Positions 38,472 through 46,635 of a DNA stretch of 54,109 nucleotides are shown here, one piece after another. The notes below the pieces were generated by a model. That model worked only from the letters and a program-made list of their open reading frames with translations. It did no database searches and was not told the origin of the DNA. This stretch comes from JAKLKS01 sp964370855 (GTDB taxonomy: Bacteria > Planctomycetota > JAJSAM01 > JAKLKS01): NCBI GenBank assembly GCA_964370855.1, contig CAYJMF010000017.1:1-54109 (forward strand), in the 5' to 3' direction. Within the stretch, counting starts at the first letter, position 1. Each line of letters starts with the position of its first letter. Made by a program: the position numbers and the translations under genes.

Positions 38472-39395
38472 ATGGCCGTTCCCGCCAGGATCCGTCCGCT
38501 CCGGGAGGCCGACGACGGGGCCGTGGCGGCCCTGTTCGCCGACGCCCACGCCGCCGAGCCGCGGGTGCGTCCGCTCACCGAGGAGCGGTGGCGGGCCTTC
38601 GTGGAATACGCGGGGAACGGGGGAGGGCGGGACTTCGCCGTGGCGGAGGAGGGGGACCGCATCGTGGGCCTCCTCATCTCGACGGTGCTCCCGGGGCTCT
38701 CCCGCGGACGAGTGCGGCGCCATCTCCGGATCGGGGTCCTGCAGGGCCGGCGGCGGAGGGGGATCGGCTCGGCCCTCCTCGACCACGCCGGGGCGCAGCC
38801 GCTGGAGGGCCCCCGGCCGACGCTGCAGGCCTACCTGCGGGAATCCGCGACCGCGAGCCTCGCGTTCTTCCGCTCCCGGGGGTTCGAGACGGTGCACTCG
38901 GACCTCGAGATGGACCGGGAGGGGCCCCCGCCGGCGGCGCGCACCGTCGAGGGGGGGGTGCTCCGGCCCTTCCGCCCGGGGCCGGGGCCGGGCGGGGAGG
39001 GGGACGCCGCGGCCTGGGCGCGGCTCCACAACGGCGCCTTCGGGGAGGAGTTCACCTTCGAGCGGTTCGACGCCGACAGGGTGGACGCGGAGATGCGCCT
39101 CGACGGGGCCCGCGCGACGATGGCCGAGGCGGGAGGGAGGGTCGTCGGGTTCTGCTACACCCACACGGCGGACCCGGTGCGTGGCTGCCTGCAGAGCCTC
39201 GTCGTGGAGAGCGGCCACCGGCGCCGGGGGTTCGGCCGTGCCCTCGTCGCCGGGGGGCTGCGCACGCTGGCGGGGCAGGGGCGCGCCTGCGTGGAGCTCG
39301 GGGTGGACGGGGGGAACGCGGGAGCCCGGGCCCTCTACCTCTCCATGGGGTTCCGGCCGAGGGAGGCGTCCCTCACGCTGTGGAGGGATCGGTGA
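38472..39395 (+). CDS. Tandem GNAT acetyltransferase
   Basis: A 307-residue protein with two GNAT domains. The first (about 1-150) carries the acetyl-CoA loop QGRRRRGIGSALL, the second (about 160-307) VESGHRRRGFGRALV and SMGFRPREASLTLWR. Both loops are intact, so neither half is plainly dead. Two-domain GNATs include mycothiol synthase and antibiotic or peptide acetyltransferases; the substrate cannot be told. It lies 10 bases after the PIN gene on the same strand and may be transcribed with it. Confidence 0.88.
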   Translation: MAVPARIRPLREADDGAVAALFADAHAAEPRVRPLTEERWRAFVEYAGNGGGRDFAVAEEGDRIVGLLISTVLPGLSRGRVRRHLRIGVLQGRRRRGIGSALLDHAGAQPLEGPRPTLQAYLRESATASLAFFRSRGFETVHSDLEMDREGPPPAARTVEGGVLRPFRPGPGPGGEGDAAAWARLHNGAFGEEFTFERFDADRVDAEMRLDGARATMAEAGGRVVGFCYTHTADPVRGCLQSLVVESGHRRRGFGRALVAGGLRTLAGQGRACVELGVDGGNAGARALYLSMGFRPREASLTLWRDR

Positions 39396-39441
39396 GCGGG
39401 GAGCCTTTGCCGAGGGGGTCGGCGAGGGTGGGAGGGCCGGG

Positions 39442-39459
39442 ACCCGCATGGATACTAGG
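39442..39459. repeat. Direct repeat, left copy
   Basis: ACCCGCATGGATACTAGG matches the right copy at 39837-39854 (ACCCGCATGGATGCTCGG) at 16 of 18 positions. The two flank a small, less GC-rich gene and the right copy lies just beside tRNA-Gln, the arrangement of attachment-site repeats. Confidence 0.5.
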
Positions 39460-39507
39460 CCAATCCGGTGATCTCGTGATGGAGAGTGACGGCCGGGAGG
39501 AAGACTA

Positions 39508-39753
39508 GTGAGCCAGGAAGTCCGTTTGAAGCGTCTTAGGCGAGCATATCGAGTGCTTGCATTGCTTGTCGCGACCCTCAACAGTCTCGCTGCGGTTGCC
39601 TGGTTCTTGAGAGACCCGACCTTGGGAAAGACAGGACTTGCCACTCGGATTACGGCCGCTGCGGCCTGTGGAGTGGCGGTGTTCTTCGTGACGTACTTAT
39701 TGGTGATTCTCGTCCGTCGGGTTGCGGAGGGGTTTTCTTCGCATGGGACGTGA
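39508..39753 (+). CDS. Small two-helix membrane protein, AT-richer than its surroundings
   Basis: I do not recognise this 81-residue protein. It has a basic N-terminus (VRLKRLRRAYR), a first membrane helix (VLALLVATLNSLAAVAWFL), a short loop, and a second helix (AAACGVAVFFVTYLLVILV). GGGAGG lies 7 bases before the GTG at 39508. Codons such as cgt, ctt, cga, gca and att are frequent, unlike neighbouring genes, which suggests recent acquisition. It sits between 18-base direct repeats and close to a tRNA gene. Confidence 0.65.
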   Translation: MSQEVRLKRLRRAYRVLALLVATLNSLAAVAWFLRDPTLGKTGLATRITAAAACGVAVFFVTYLLVILVRRVAEGFSSHGT

Positions 39754-39836
39754 GCAAAGGTCCACGAGTAGGCGAGGCGGGACGTGCTCTTGACTTCCTC
39801 AGGCTTCCGGACGCGGAGGGGGTGTGTAGCCCCGAA

Positions 39837-39854
39837 ACCCGCATGGATGCTCGG
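39837..39854. repeat. Direct repeat, right copy
   Basis: ACCCGCATGGATGCTCGG, partner of the copy at 39442-39459. It ends 9 bases before the 3' end of the tRNA gene. Confidence 0.5.
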
Positions 39855-39862
39855 TTTCAGGC

Positions 39863-39936
39863 TGGCTGCGGGACTAGGATTCGAACCTAGATAAGCAGAT
39901 CCAGAGACTGCTGTCCTGCCGTTAGACGATCCCGCA
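39863..39936 (-). tRNA. tRNA-Gln (anticodon CTG)
   Basis: A 74-base tRNA gene on the minus strand including an encoded CCA. The acceptor stem TGCGGGA pairs with TCCCGCA, the T arm is CTAGG-TTCGAAT-CCTAG, and the anticodon loop CTCTGGA gives CTG, reading CAG (Gln). The stem below the loop has a T-T mismatch at its closing pair (31/39). No other tRNA is beside it. AT-richer sequence with direct repeats abuts its 3' end. Confidence 0.9.
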
Positions 39937-40010
39937 GCGGATCGACTCTGGAACGCCCATTATCAGGGACTCTGGCGGGGGGGTCAAGTTCGGCAGGAGG
40001 GGGTCCCCCC

Positions 40011-40496
40011 TCAGACCCCGACGTCCAGCGGTTCCCCGGGGATCCTCCCCTCCAGGAGATCCCGCAGCAGGACGCCGAGCCTCCGGGGGGCGAACCCCTC
40101 CCTGGAACCCTCGATCTCCTCCGCCGTCCACCAGCGGTGCTCCGCCAGTTCCGACCGCTCGACCTCCGTGAACCCCGCCGTGGAGACCTCCACGGCCCCG
40201 GTGCGAACCAGGAAGTACCGCTCCCGCTGGTCGATGGTCCGACTGCCCCAGTCAAAGACGTGCCGCCGCTCCCAGACGCAGGGCCCGAGGACGAAGCCGG
40301 CGATGCCCGTCTCCTCGAGCACCTCCCGCCGCACCGCCTCCTCCTCCGACTCCCCCGGCTCCCGGCCGCCCCCGGGGGTGATCCAGAAGGTCCGCCTCCC
40401 CGCCGGCTCCACGACGCGGAAGAGGAGCGTCCGCCCGTCGGGGTCGAGGAGGACGGCCCGGACCGCGTGCCGGACCAGGGGGGGGAGGGGGGCCAC
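40011..40496 (-). CDS. Nudix hydrolase
   Basis: A 161-residue Nudix protein. The full Nudix box is present: GGGREPGESEEEAVRREVLEETGI, matching Gx5Ex7REUxEExGU, so it should hydrolyse a nucleoside diphosphate linked to another moiety with Mg or Mn. The N-terminal VRHAVRAVLLDPDGRTLLFRV is a usual first strand. The start is taken as GTG at 40496. It is divergent from the prenyl synthase gene. Substrate candidates include ADP-ribose or oxidised nucleotides; sequence does not decide. Confidence 0.88.
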   Translation of the reverse strand: MAPLPPLVRHAVRAVLLDPDGRTLLFRVVEPAGRRTFWITPGGGREPGESEEEAVRREVLEETGIAGFVLGPCVWERRHVFDWGSRTIDQRERYFLVRTGAVEVSTAGFTEVERSELAEHRWWTAEEIEGSREGFAPRRLGVLLRDLLEGRIPGEPLDVGV

Positions 40497-40611
40497 GGGG
40501 GAAATCCTACGGCCCTCACCCCCTCCCCCCGCCGCGACATCGTGGGCCCGGCGGTCCCCCGGGGTAGAATCCCGGGGATCGCGTGAGAGAACCCCCCCCT
40601 TGAACTCCACC

Positions 40612-41496
40612 GTGGAACCCACCTTCGCCGCCTACCTCGGGTCCGTCACCGCCCGCGTGGACGGGACCCTCGACCGCCTCCTCCCCCCGGAGGCGGAGGA
40701 GCCCCGCACCATCCACCGCGCCATGCGGTACTCCGTCTTCGCCGGCGGGAAGCGCCTCCGCCCCGCCCTCGTCCTCCTCGGGGCCCGCGCCGCCGCCGGC
40801 GAGGGGGCCGAGGAGGCCGCCCTCCCCGCGGCCGCCGCCGTGGAGATGGTCCACACCTACAGCCTCATCCACGACGACCTCCCGGCCATGGACGACGCCG
40901 ACCTCCGCCGGGGCCAGCCCTCCTCCCACAAGGTCTTCGGCCAGGCCAACGCCATCCTCGCCGGCGACGCCCTCCACACCCTCGCCTTCGAGATCCTCGG
41001 CTCCTTCCCCGACCCCGCCGTCGCCGCCGCCCTCGTCCGCGAGATCGCCCGCGCCTGCGGCACCCGGGGCATGGTGGGGGGGCAGTCGGCGGACCTCGAG
41101 GCCGAGGGGAAGCCCCCCTCCGTGCCCGTGGTCGAGGGCATCCACCGGCGCAAGACCGGCGCCCTCCTCGTGGCCAGCCTCCGCCTCGGCGTTCTCGCCG
41201 CCGGCGGGGGGGGCCCCCTCCTCGCCGCGGTCACCGATTACGGCGCCCTGGTGGGGATGGCCTTCCAGATTGTCGATGATGTACTGGACGAGGAGGGCCT
41301 CGGGAAGGACCTCGGCAAGACCCCCGGAAAGGACCGGGAGCGCGGGAAGATGACCTATCCTGCGGCCGTCGGCCTCGAGGCCTCCCGCGTCCGCGCCGCC
41401 GCCCTGGCCGCCGAGGCCAGGGAGCGGGTGGCCGGCCTCCCCGCGGAGCCGCTCCTGCGCGGGCTGGCCGACCTCGTCGTGAACCGGCGGTCCTGA
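40612..41496 (+). CDS. ispA: Polyprenyl (farnesyl/geranylgeranyl) diphosphate synthase
   Basis: About 294 residues. The first Asp-rich motif is HDDLPAMDDADLRRG, the second is QIVDDVLDEEGLGKDLGK; GGKRLRP and KTGALL bind the diphosphate. DDxx(xx)D spacing and length fit an IspA-like trans-prenyl synthase making FPP or GGPP. The start is GTG at 40612 (or TTG 40600), without a good ribosome binding site. It heads an operon followed by dxs, so early and later isoprenoid steps are together. The usual partner xseB is absent. Confidence 0.93.
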   Translation: MEPTFAAYLGSVTARVDGTLDRLLPPEAEEPRTIHRAMRYSVFAGGKRLRPALVLLGARAAAGEGAEEAALPAAAAVEMVHTYSLIHDDLPAMDDADLRRGQPSSHKVFGQANAILAGDALHTLAFEILGSFPDPAVAAALVREIARACGTRGMVGGQSADLEAEGKPPSVPVVEGIHRRKTGALLVASLRLGVLAAGGGGPLLAAVTDYGALVGMAFQIVDDVLDEEGLGKDLGKTPGKDRERGKMTYPAAVGLEASRVRAAALAAEARERVAGLPAEPLLRGLADLVVNRRS

Positions 41497-41542
41497 CGGA
41501 CCGTTCCCGTCGTCGTTGGTGATCGCACCGGAGGTGTCATCC

Positions 41543-43474
41543 GTGGACGCGAAGCGCCCCCTGCTCGACCGCGTGGACTCGCCGGAGGACCTGAAGAGGA
41601 TCCCCCTCGAGGACCTCCCCGCCCTCTGCGGCGAGATCCGCTCCCTCATCCTCGAGACCGTGCTCCAGACCGGCGGCCACCTCGCCACCAACCTCGGGGC
41701 CGTGGAGCTGATCACCGCCCTCCACCACGTCTACGACGCCCCCCGGGACCACCTCGTCTTCGACGTGGGCCACCAGGTCTACGCCCACAAGATCCTCACG
41801 GGCCGCAAGGGGCGCCTCTCCACCCTCCGCCAGGAGGGCGGCCTCTCGGGCTTCTCCAACAGGGACGAGTCCCCCTTCGATCTCTTCACCACGGGCCACG
41901 CCGGCACCGCCCTCTCGACCGCGCTCGGCCTCGCCTGCGGCGAGAAGGTCCGGGGCGGGAGCGGCCGCACCGTGGCCGTCATCGGCGACGCGGGCATCGG
42001 GGCCGGCATGGCCTTCGAGGCCCTCAACATGGCCGGCGAGGTGAAGCGCGACCTCCTCGTGATCCTCAACGACAACCGCATGTCCATCGCCCCGAGCAAC
42101 GGCGCCATGGTCGGCTACTTCACGCGGCTGCGCACCAACCCCTCCTACCGCAAGGCCAAGCACGACGTCGCCGAGGCCGTGGCGCGGATGTTCGGGGACC
42201 GCGCCCGCGAGGCCGCGGAGCACTGGTACCACACGCTGCGGTACGCCGTCGTCCCCGGCCACCTCTTCGAGGAGCTCGGCTTCCACTACTTCGGCCCCGT
42301 GGACGGCCACGACGTGCAGGCCCTCGTGCGGGAGCTGCGCGATCTCCGCGACGTGGCCGGCCCGCGCCTCCTCCACGTCGTCACGGAGAAGGGCCACGGC
42401 TACGAGCCCGCCCTGCAGGACCCCGTGAAGTTCCACGGCGTGAAGCCCTCGCCGAAGAAGCCCGCCGCCGCCCCCGACGTCAAGGTGCCCCCGGCGGCGG
42501 CCCCGAAGATCTCCTGGACCCGGGCCTTCTCCGACGCGCTGGTCGGGCTGGCCGCGGAGGACCCGCGCATCGTCGCCATCACGGCGGCCATGCCCGACGG
42601 CACCGGCCTCGACGCCTTCGCGGCCCGCTTCCCGGATCGCTTCTTCGACGTCGGCATCTGCGAGCAGAACGCCGTGGGCCTCGCCGGGGGGCTGGCGGCG
42701 TCGGGAGTCGTGCCCGTGGCGGCCATCTACTCGACCTTCCTCCAGCGCGGCTACGACCAGGTGTTCCACGAGGTGGCCCTCCAGGGGCGGAAGGTGATCT
42801 TCGCCCTGGACCGGGCGGGCATCGTCGGCAGCGACGGCGTCTCCCACACGGGGGCCTTCGACATCGCCTTCCTGCGCACCCTGCCCGGCATGATCCTCAT
42901 GGCCCCGAGGGACGGCCCGGAACTCTCCGCCATGCTGCGCTTCGCGGTGGCGGAGCCCGGCGTCTTCGCCCTCCGCTACCCCCGGGACGAGATCCCGCCC
43001 GCCATCGGCAACGGGAAGGGGGCCCCCCTCGCCCTCGGGAAGGCGGAGGTGCTCCGCCGCGGGCCCGACGCCGGCATCCTCGCCTACGGCGCCACCGTGC
43101 ACCCGGCCTGGTGCGCGGCCCGGGCGCTCTCCCGCAAGGGGATCCGCGCCACCGTCGTCAACATGCGCTTCGCCAAGCCCCTCGACGCGGAGCTCGTCCT
43201 GCGCCTCCACCGGGAGCTCCCCTTCCTCGTCACCGTGGAGGACCACGCGCTCCAGGGGGGCTTCGGCTCCGCGGTGCTCGAGTGCCTCGCCGGCGCCGCC
43301 GGCGGCCCCGGGGGGCCCCGGGTGCGCATGCTCGGCATCCCCGACGTCTACCTCGACCACGCCGAGCGGGACCGCCTGCTCTCCCGCTTCGGCATCGACG
43401 CCGACGGCATCGCGCAGGCGGTCCTCGACCTCGCCCGGAGCCCCGAGAATGCGACGCGTCCTCGTCCTTGGTGA
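41543..43474 (+). CDS. dxs: 1-Deoxy-D-xylulose-5-phosphate synthase
   Basis: A 643-residue ThDP enzyme making DXP from pyruvate and GAP, the first step of the MEP pathway. GGHLATNLGAVELITALHHVY, FDVGHQVYAHKILTGR, SDGVSHTGAFDIAFLR and RYPRDEIP are present, and the catalytic Glu is in DVGICEQNAVGLAGG. Two usual motifs are altered: GDAGIGAGMAFEALN instead of GDGxxxxGMAFEALN, and GHAGTALS instead of GHSSTS; these may be lineage traits. The GTG at 41543 follows GGAGG by 8 bases. It is 46 bases from ispA and overlaps nadK by 26 bases. Confidence 0.93.
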   Translation: MDAKRPLLDRVDSPEDLKRIPLEDLPALCGEIRSLILETVLQTGGHLATNLGAVELITALHHVYDAPRDHLVFDVGHQVYAHKILTGRKGRLSTLRQEGGLSGFSNRDESPFDLFTTGHAGTALSTALGLACGEKVRGGSGRTVAVIGDAGIGAGMAFEALNMAGEVKRDLLVILNDNRMSIAPSNGAMVGYFTRLRTNPSYRKAKHDVAEAVARMFGDRAREAAEHWYHTLRYAVVPGHLFEELGFHYFGPVDGHDVQALVRELRDLRDVAGPRLLHVVTEKGHGYEPALQDPVKFHGVKPSPKKPAAAPDVKVPPAAAPKISWTRAFSDALVGLAAEDPRIVAITAAMPDGTGLDAFAARFPDRFFDVGICEQNAVGLAGGLAASGVVPVAAIYSTFLQRGYDQVFHEVALQGRKVIFALDRAGIVGSDGVSHTGAFDIAFLRTLPGMILMAPRDGPELSAMLRFAVAEPGVFALRYPRDEIPPAIGNGKGAPLALGKAEVLRRGPDAGILAYGATVHPAWCAARALSRKGIRATVVNMRFAKPLDAELVLRLHRELPFLVTVEDHALQGGFGSAVLECLAGAAGGPGGPRVRMLGIPDVYLDHAERDRLLSRFGIDADGIAQAVLDLARSPENATRPRPW

Positions 43475-44303
43475 CGAACGGAAGGCCGGCGTCGCCGCCG
43501 CCGCGGCCCGCATCCGCCGCTACGTGGGCCGGCGCGCCCGCGTCGTCGCCGTCGACCTGAAGGGGCGCCGGAACCTCTCCCGCGTGAAGGCCGACCTCGC
43601 GCTGGTGCTGGGCGGGGACGGGGCCATCCTCTCCGCCGCCCGCCGCATGGGGGACAACCCCGTCCCCATCCTCGGTGTGAAGTTCGGGAAGCTCGGCTTC
43701 CTGACGGAGCTCCGCGAGGACGAGATCGAGGGGGCCCTCGACCGCTGGATCGCCGGGAGCCTGCCGCCCCCCCACCCCCGGATGCGGGTGGAGTGCGAGG
43801 TCCGCCGCGAGGGGCGGGCGGTGCGGCGGACGGACCGGGCGTCGGCCCTCAACGACATCGTGCTGGAGCGCTTCGGCCACCGGACCGTGGTCATCCACCT
43901 CGAGGTGGACGGCCGCTACGCGACGACCTACCGGGGGGACGGGCTCATCGTCGCGACCCCCGTGGGCTCCACGGCCCACTCGCTGGCGGCGGGGGGGCCG
44001 CTGGTGGAGCCGGCCATGGAGGGGTTCATCCTCACGCCCATGTGCCCCCACTCCCTGGCCAACCGGCCGCTGGTGCTCCCTGCGTCGAGCCGCATCACGC
44101 TGGCCCTGGAGACGGAGAACGAGACGGCCATCTGCGTGGCCGACGGGCAGACGGTGCTCGAGGTGCGCCGCGGGGACCGGGTGGCGCTCCGGAAGGCCCG
44201 GCGGCCGGCCCTCTTCCAGGGGACGGGGCGGCGGGGCTTCTTCCCGGTCCTCCGCGAGCGGCTCCACTGGGGGCTCCCCCCGGGCTTCACGGAGCCGGGG
44301 TAG
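43449..44303 (+). CDS. nadK: NAD kinase
   Basis: A 284-residue ATP-NAD kinase supplying NADP. GGDG is in LALVLGGDGAIL (about 54-65), then GVKFGKLGFLTEL, ALNDIVLER, YRGDGLIVATPVGSTAHSLAAGGP and LANRPLVLP. It overlaps dxs by 26 bases, an intimate coupling, and fits functionally since MEP-pathway enzymes use NADPH. Its stop is 8 bases from the DUF58 gene. Confidence 0.95.
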   Translation: MRRVLVLGDERKAGVAAAAARIRRYVGRRARVVAVDLKGRRNLSRVKADLALVLGGDGAILSAARRMGDNPVPILGVKFGKLGFLTELREDEIEGALDRWIAGSLPPPHPRMRVECEVRREGRAVRRTDRASALNDIVLERFGHRTVVIHLEVDGRYATTYRGDGLIVATPVGSTAHSLAAGGPLVEPAMEGFILTPMCPHSLANRPLVLPASSRITLALETENETAICVADGQTVLEVRRGDRVALRKARRPALFQGTGRRGFFPVLRERLHWGLPPGFTEPG

Positions 44304-44311
44304 GGAGGGGC

Positions 44312-45193
44312 GTGCCCACCCGCGACGGGCTCTTCGGCGCGGAGTTCCTCGCCTCCCTGCGGGGGCTCCGCCTCCGGCGGCGGCGCTCCACGGCGGCGGA
44401 CCGCTCCGGGGATCGGAAGGGGGGCGGGCGCGGGGGGCGGGTGGAGTTCGCGGGCCACCGGGCCTACGCCCCGGGGGACGACCTCCGCACCATCGACTGG
44501 AACGCCGCGGCGCGGACGGGGCGGCTCCACGTGAAGGAGTTCGAGCGGGAGGCGGCGGACCGGTTCGCGGTGGCCCTGGACGGGTCGGCCTCCATGGGGG
44601 CCTTCGGGAAATGGGACGCGGCGCGGCGCCTCGCGGCGGCGGCGGGGATGCTGGCGCTCCTCGGCGACGCGCGGGTGGACCTCTTCCTCCTCCGGGAGGG
44701 GGCGTCGCGGCGGGTGGCGGCGCTGCGGGGGCGGGGGGCGGTGCCGGCGCTCCTCGACGCGCTGGCGTCCCTGGAGGCGGGGGGGAGGACCGACCTCCCC
44801 CGTGCCATCGCCTCGCTGCCGCGGCCCGCGGGGCGGGGGGCGGCGCTGGTGCTGGTGAGCGACCTCCTCGACCCGGGGGACCCGGGGCCGGCGCTGGCGG
44901 CCCGGGCGGCGCGGGGGGAGGAGCCGATCCTGCTGGAGGTGCTGGCGCCGGAGGAGCGGGACCCGAAGGCGCGGGGGGTGCTCGTGCTCTCCGACCCGGA
45001 GCGGCCGGGGGATCCGCCGCTCACGGTGCCCGTCGGGGAGGCCGAGGCGCGGGCCTTCGCGGCGGAGGTGCGGCGGCGGGTGGAGGAGCACGGGGCCCTG
45101 GCGCGGCGGCTGCGGGGGCGGCATCTCCTCGCGCGGACCGAGGTCGGGGCGGCGGAGATCCTCCGGCCCCTGGCGGCGGGGGGGGCGCGGTGA
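44312..45193 (+). CDS. DUF58-domain protein
   Basis: A 293-residue cytoplasmic DUF58 protein: RVEFAGHRAYAPGDDLRTIDWNAAARTGRLHVKEFEREA is the family core (R-x-Y-x-x-GD-x-R-x-IDW-x-x-x-AR), followed by a VWA-like part (ALDGSASMGAF, LVLVSDLLDPGDPG). DUF58 genes are usually found with a MoxR ATPase and BatA-type VWA proteins. The BatA-like gene is next, but no MoxR is in the window. The start is GTG at 44312 after GGGAGGGG. The role is thought to be protein folding or stress, not proven. Confidence 0.9.
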   Translation: MPTRDGLFGAEFLASLRGLRLRRRRSTAADRSGDRKGGGRGGRVEFAGHRAYAPGDDLRTIDWNAAARTGRLHVKEFEREAADRFAVALDGSASMGAFGKWDAARRLAAAAGMLALLGDARVDLFLLREGASRRVAALRGRGAVPALLDALASLEAGGRTDLPRAIASLPRPAGRGAALVLVSDLLDPGDPGPALAARAARGEEPILLEVLAPEERDPKARGVLVLSDPERPGDPPLTVPVGEAEARAFAAEVRRRVEEHGALARRLRGRHLLARTEVGAAEILRPLAAGGAR

Positions 45194-46626
45194 TCCTCGA
45201 CCGTCCCTGGGCGCTGGTCCTGTTGTCGGTGCCCGCGGTGCTCCTCTGGCTCCGCTTCCGGGCGGCGCGGCCGCGGACGGCGGAGGCGTCGTCGCTCCTG
45301 GTATGGCGTAAAGTATCACTTTCTGATACACCGGCGGGGCGCCCCCGGCCGCCGCTGTCGGCGTGGCTCGAGGCGGCGGGGGCGGCCCTCGTCGTGCTGG
45401 CCATGGCGGACCCGGGGATCCCGGGGGCGGCGCCGGGGGTGGTAAGGGTGGTGCTGGACACCTCCGTCTCGATGCACGCGAAGGGGAAGGGCGGGCGGGA
45501 GCGCATCGAGGCGGCTCGGGAGGCGTTGGCGGGATCCGGGGCGGCGATCCAGGAATCGACGCGTCTCGCGGACGACCTCCCCGCCCTGCTAGCCGCCGGG
45601 GCCCCCGTCGTCGTCGTCACCGACCACCGCCTCCCCGGCTTCGAGGACGACCCGCCGCGCCTCCGGATCGTGGGGGTGGGGGAGCCGGGGTTCAACGCGG
45701 GATTCACGGCGGCCGCGGGTGAGCCCCTGCCCGGGGGGGGGAGCCGGGTGCTGCTTGCCGTCGAGACTTCCGGGACCGCCGGACCGGTGGAGGGGACCCT
45801 GCGGGTCGGCGGGCGCGTGCGCACCATCACCCTTGCTCCCGGGCGGAGGATGGAGGTCGAGGAGGAGTTCGCCCCCGGGGAGGATGAAGAAATCGCCGCA
45901 CTCTCCCTCGCCGGGGATGTCCTTCCCGCCGACGACGCCGTCCGATTCCTGACGCGGGGCACGCGGGAGGTCCACTTCGATTGCCGGCCGGATCTGAAGG
46001 ACGGCCCCCTGGCGCGGGCCCTGGAGGCCGCGGGAGCGATCCGCGGCGGGGAGGCTTCCTCGACGTGGGGAATTGCGCTCTACCTGGATCCGGCCCCGGC
46101 GGGATGGGGCACCCTCCTGTTCCTCCCGGCGTCCGCCGATGGCCCGATCGTGGAAGGGGTCGACGTGACGGCTTCTCCCCACGCGCTGACCGAGGGGGTC
46201 GCCGTGGATCCCTCCGCCTCCATGGGGCGGCGGGCGGACACCGGGGAGCCGGGGGACACCCTCCTTTCCGATTCCCGCGGCCCTCTCGTGACCGCGGATC
46301 TCTCGGAGGCCCATGGCCGGGGGCACACGGAGGTCCATTTCCGGTTCCTTCCCGGGGGGACCTGGGTCGAGCGGGATCCCTCCTTCGTCGTTCTCGCCCA
46401 GAACCTCGTCGAATGGACGCGGTGGGGGCCTCCCCGTGTGGAGGGGACCGGCGTCCTCGACCCCGCCGAGACCCGCGAGGCGGCCGAGGGGGAGACCTTC
46501 GGCGACCTCGCGGCGGCGTTGCGGGAGGCGGCGCTCCCCGATCCCGCCGACCGGCGGCCGCTCGCCGTGATCCTGTTCCTCGCCGGGGGCGTCCTTCTCG
46601 CCGGGGCCTGGCTCGCGGCGCGGTAG
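45190..46626 (+). CDS. BatA-like membrane VWA protein
   Basis: A 478-residue protein with an N-terminal aerotolerance/BatA-type membrane segment (ALVLLSVPAVLLWLRFRAARPR and SLLVWR), a second helix (AAGAALVVLAMADP), a VWA MIDAS-like site DTSVSMHAKG, an Ig-like middle, and a final helix (LAVILFLAGGVLLAGAWLAA). The start is GTG at 45190, overlapping the DUF58 stop (GTGA). Codons 45301-45330 are an odd run of rare, AT-rich codons. It probably works with DUF58; it is followed by an ABC exporter after 9 bases. Confidence 0.87.
   Translation: MILDRPWALVLLSVPAVLLWLRFRAARPRTAEASSLLVWRKVSLSDTPAGRPRPPLSAWLEAAGAALVVLAMADPGIPGAAPGVVRVVLDTSVSMHAKGKGGRERIEAAREALAGSGAAIQESTRLADDLPALLAAGAPVVVVTDHRLPGFEDDPPRLRIVGVGEPGFNAGFTAAAGEPLPGGGSRVLLAVETSGTAGPVEGTLRVGGRVRTITLAPGRRMEVEEEFAPGEDEEIAALSLAGDVLPADDAVRFLTRGTREVHFDCRPDLKDGPLARALEAAGAIRGGEASSTWGIALYLDPAPAGWGTLLFLPASADGPIVEGVDVTASPHALTEGVAVDPSASMGRRADTGEPGDTLLSDSRGPLVTADLSEAHGRGHTEVHFRFLPGGTWVERDPSFVVLAQNLVEWTRWGPPRVEGTGVLDPAETREAAEGETFGDLAAALREAALPDPADRRPLAVILFLAGGVLLAGAWLAAR
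45313..45329. repeat. Palindrome inside an AT-rich rare-codon run
   Basis: GTATCA and TGATAC pair perfectly around CTTTC inside the BatA-like coding sequence. The surrounding ten codons are nearly all AT-rich at the third base, unlike any other part of the gene. Confidence 0.75.
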
Positions 46627-46635
46627 AACGGGCCC

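Noticed and set aside
39863..39936. tRNA gene as tRNA-Trp or tRNA-Arg
   Set aside because: With the T arm and acceptor stem fixed, the 7-base loop is CTCTGGA with T33, which places CTG as anticodon; other frames would need a 9-base loop.
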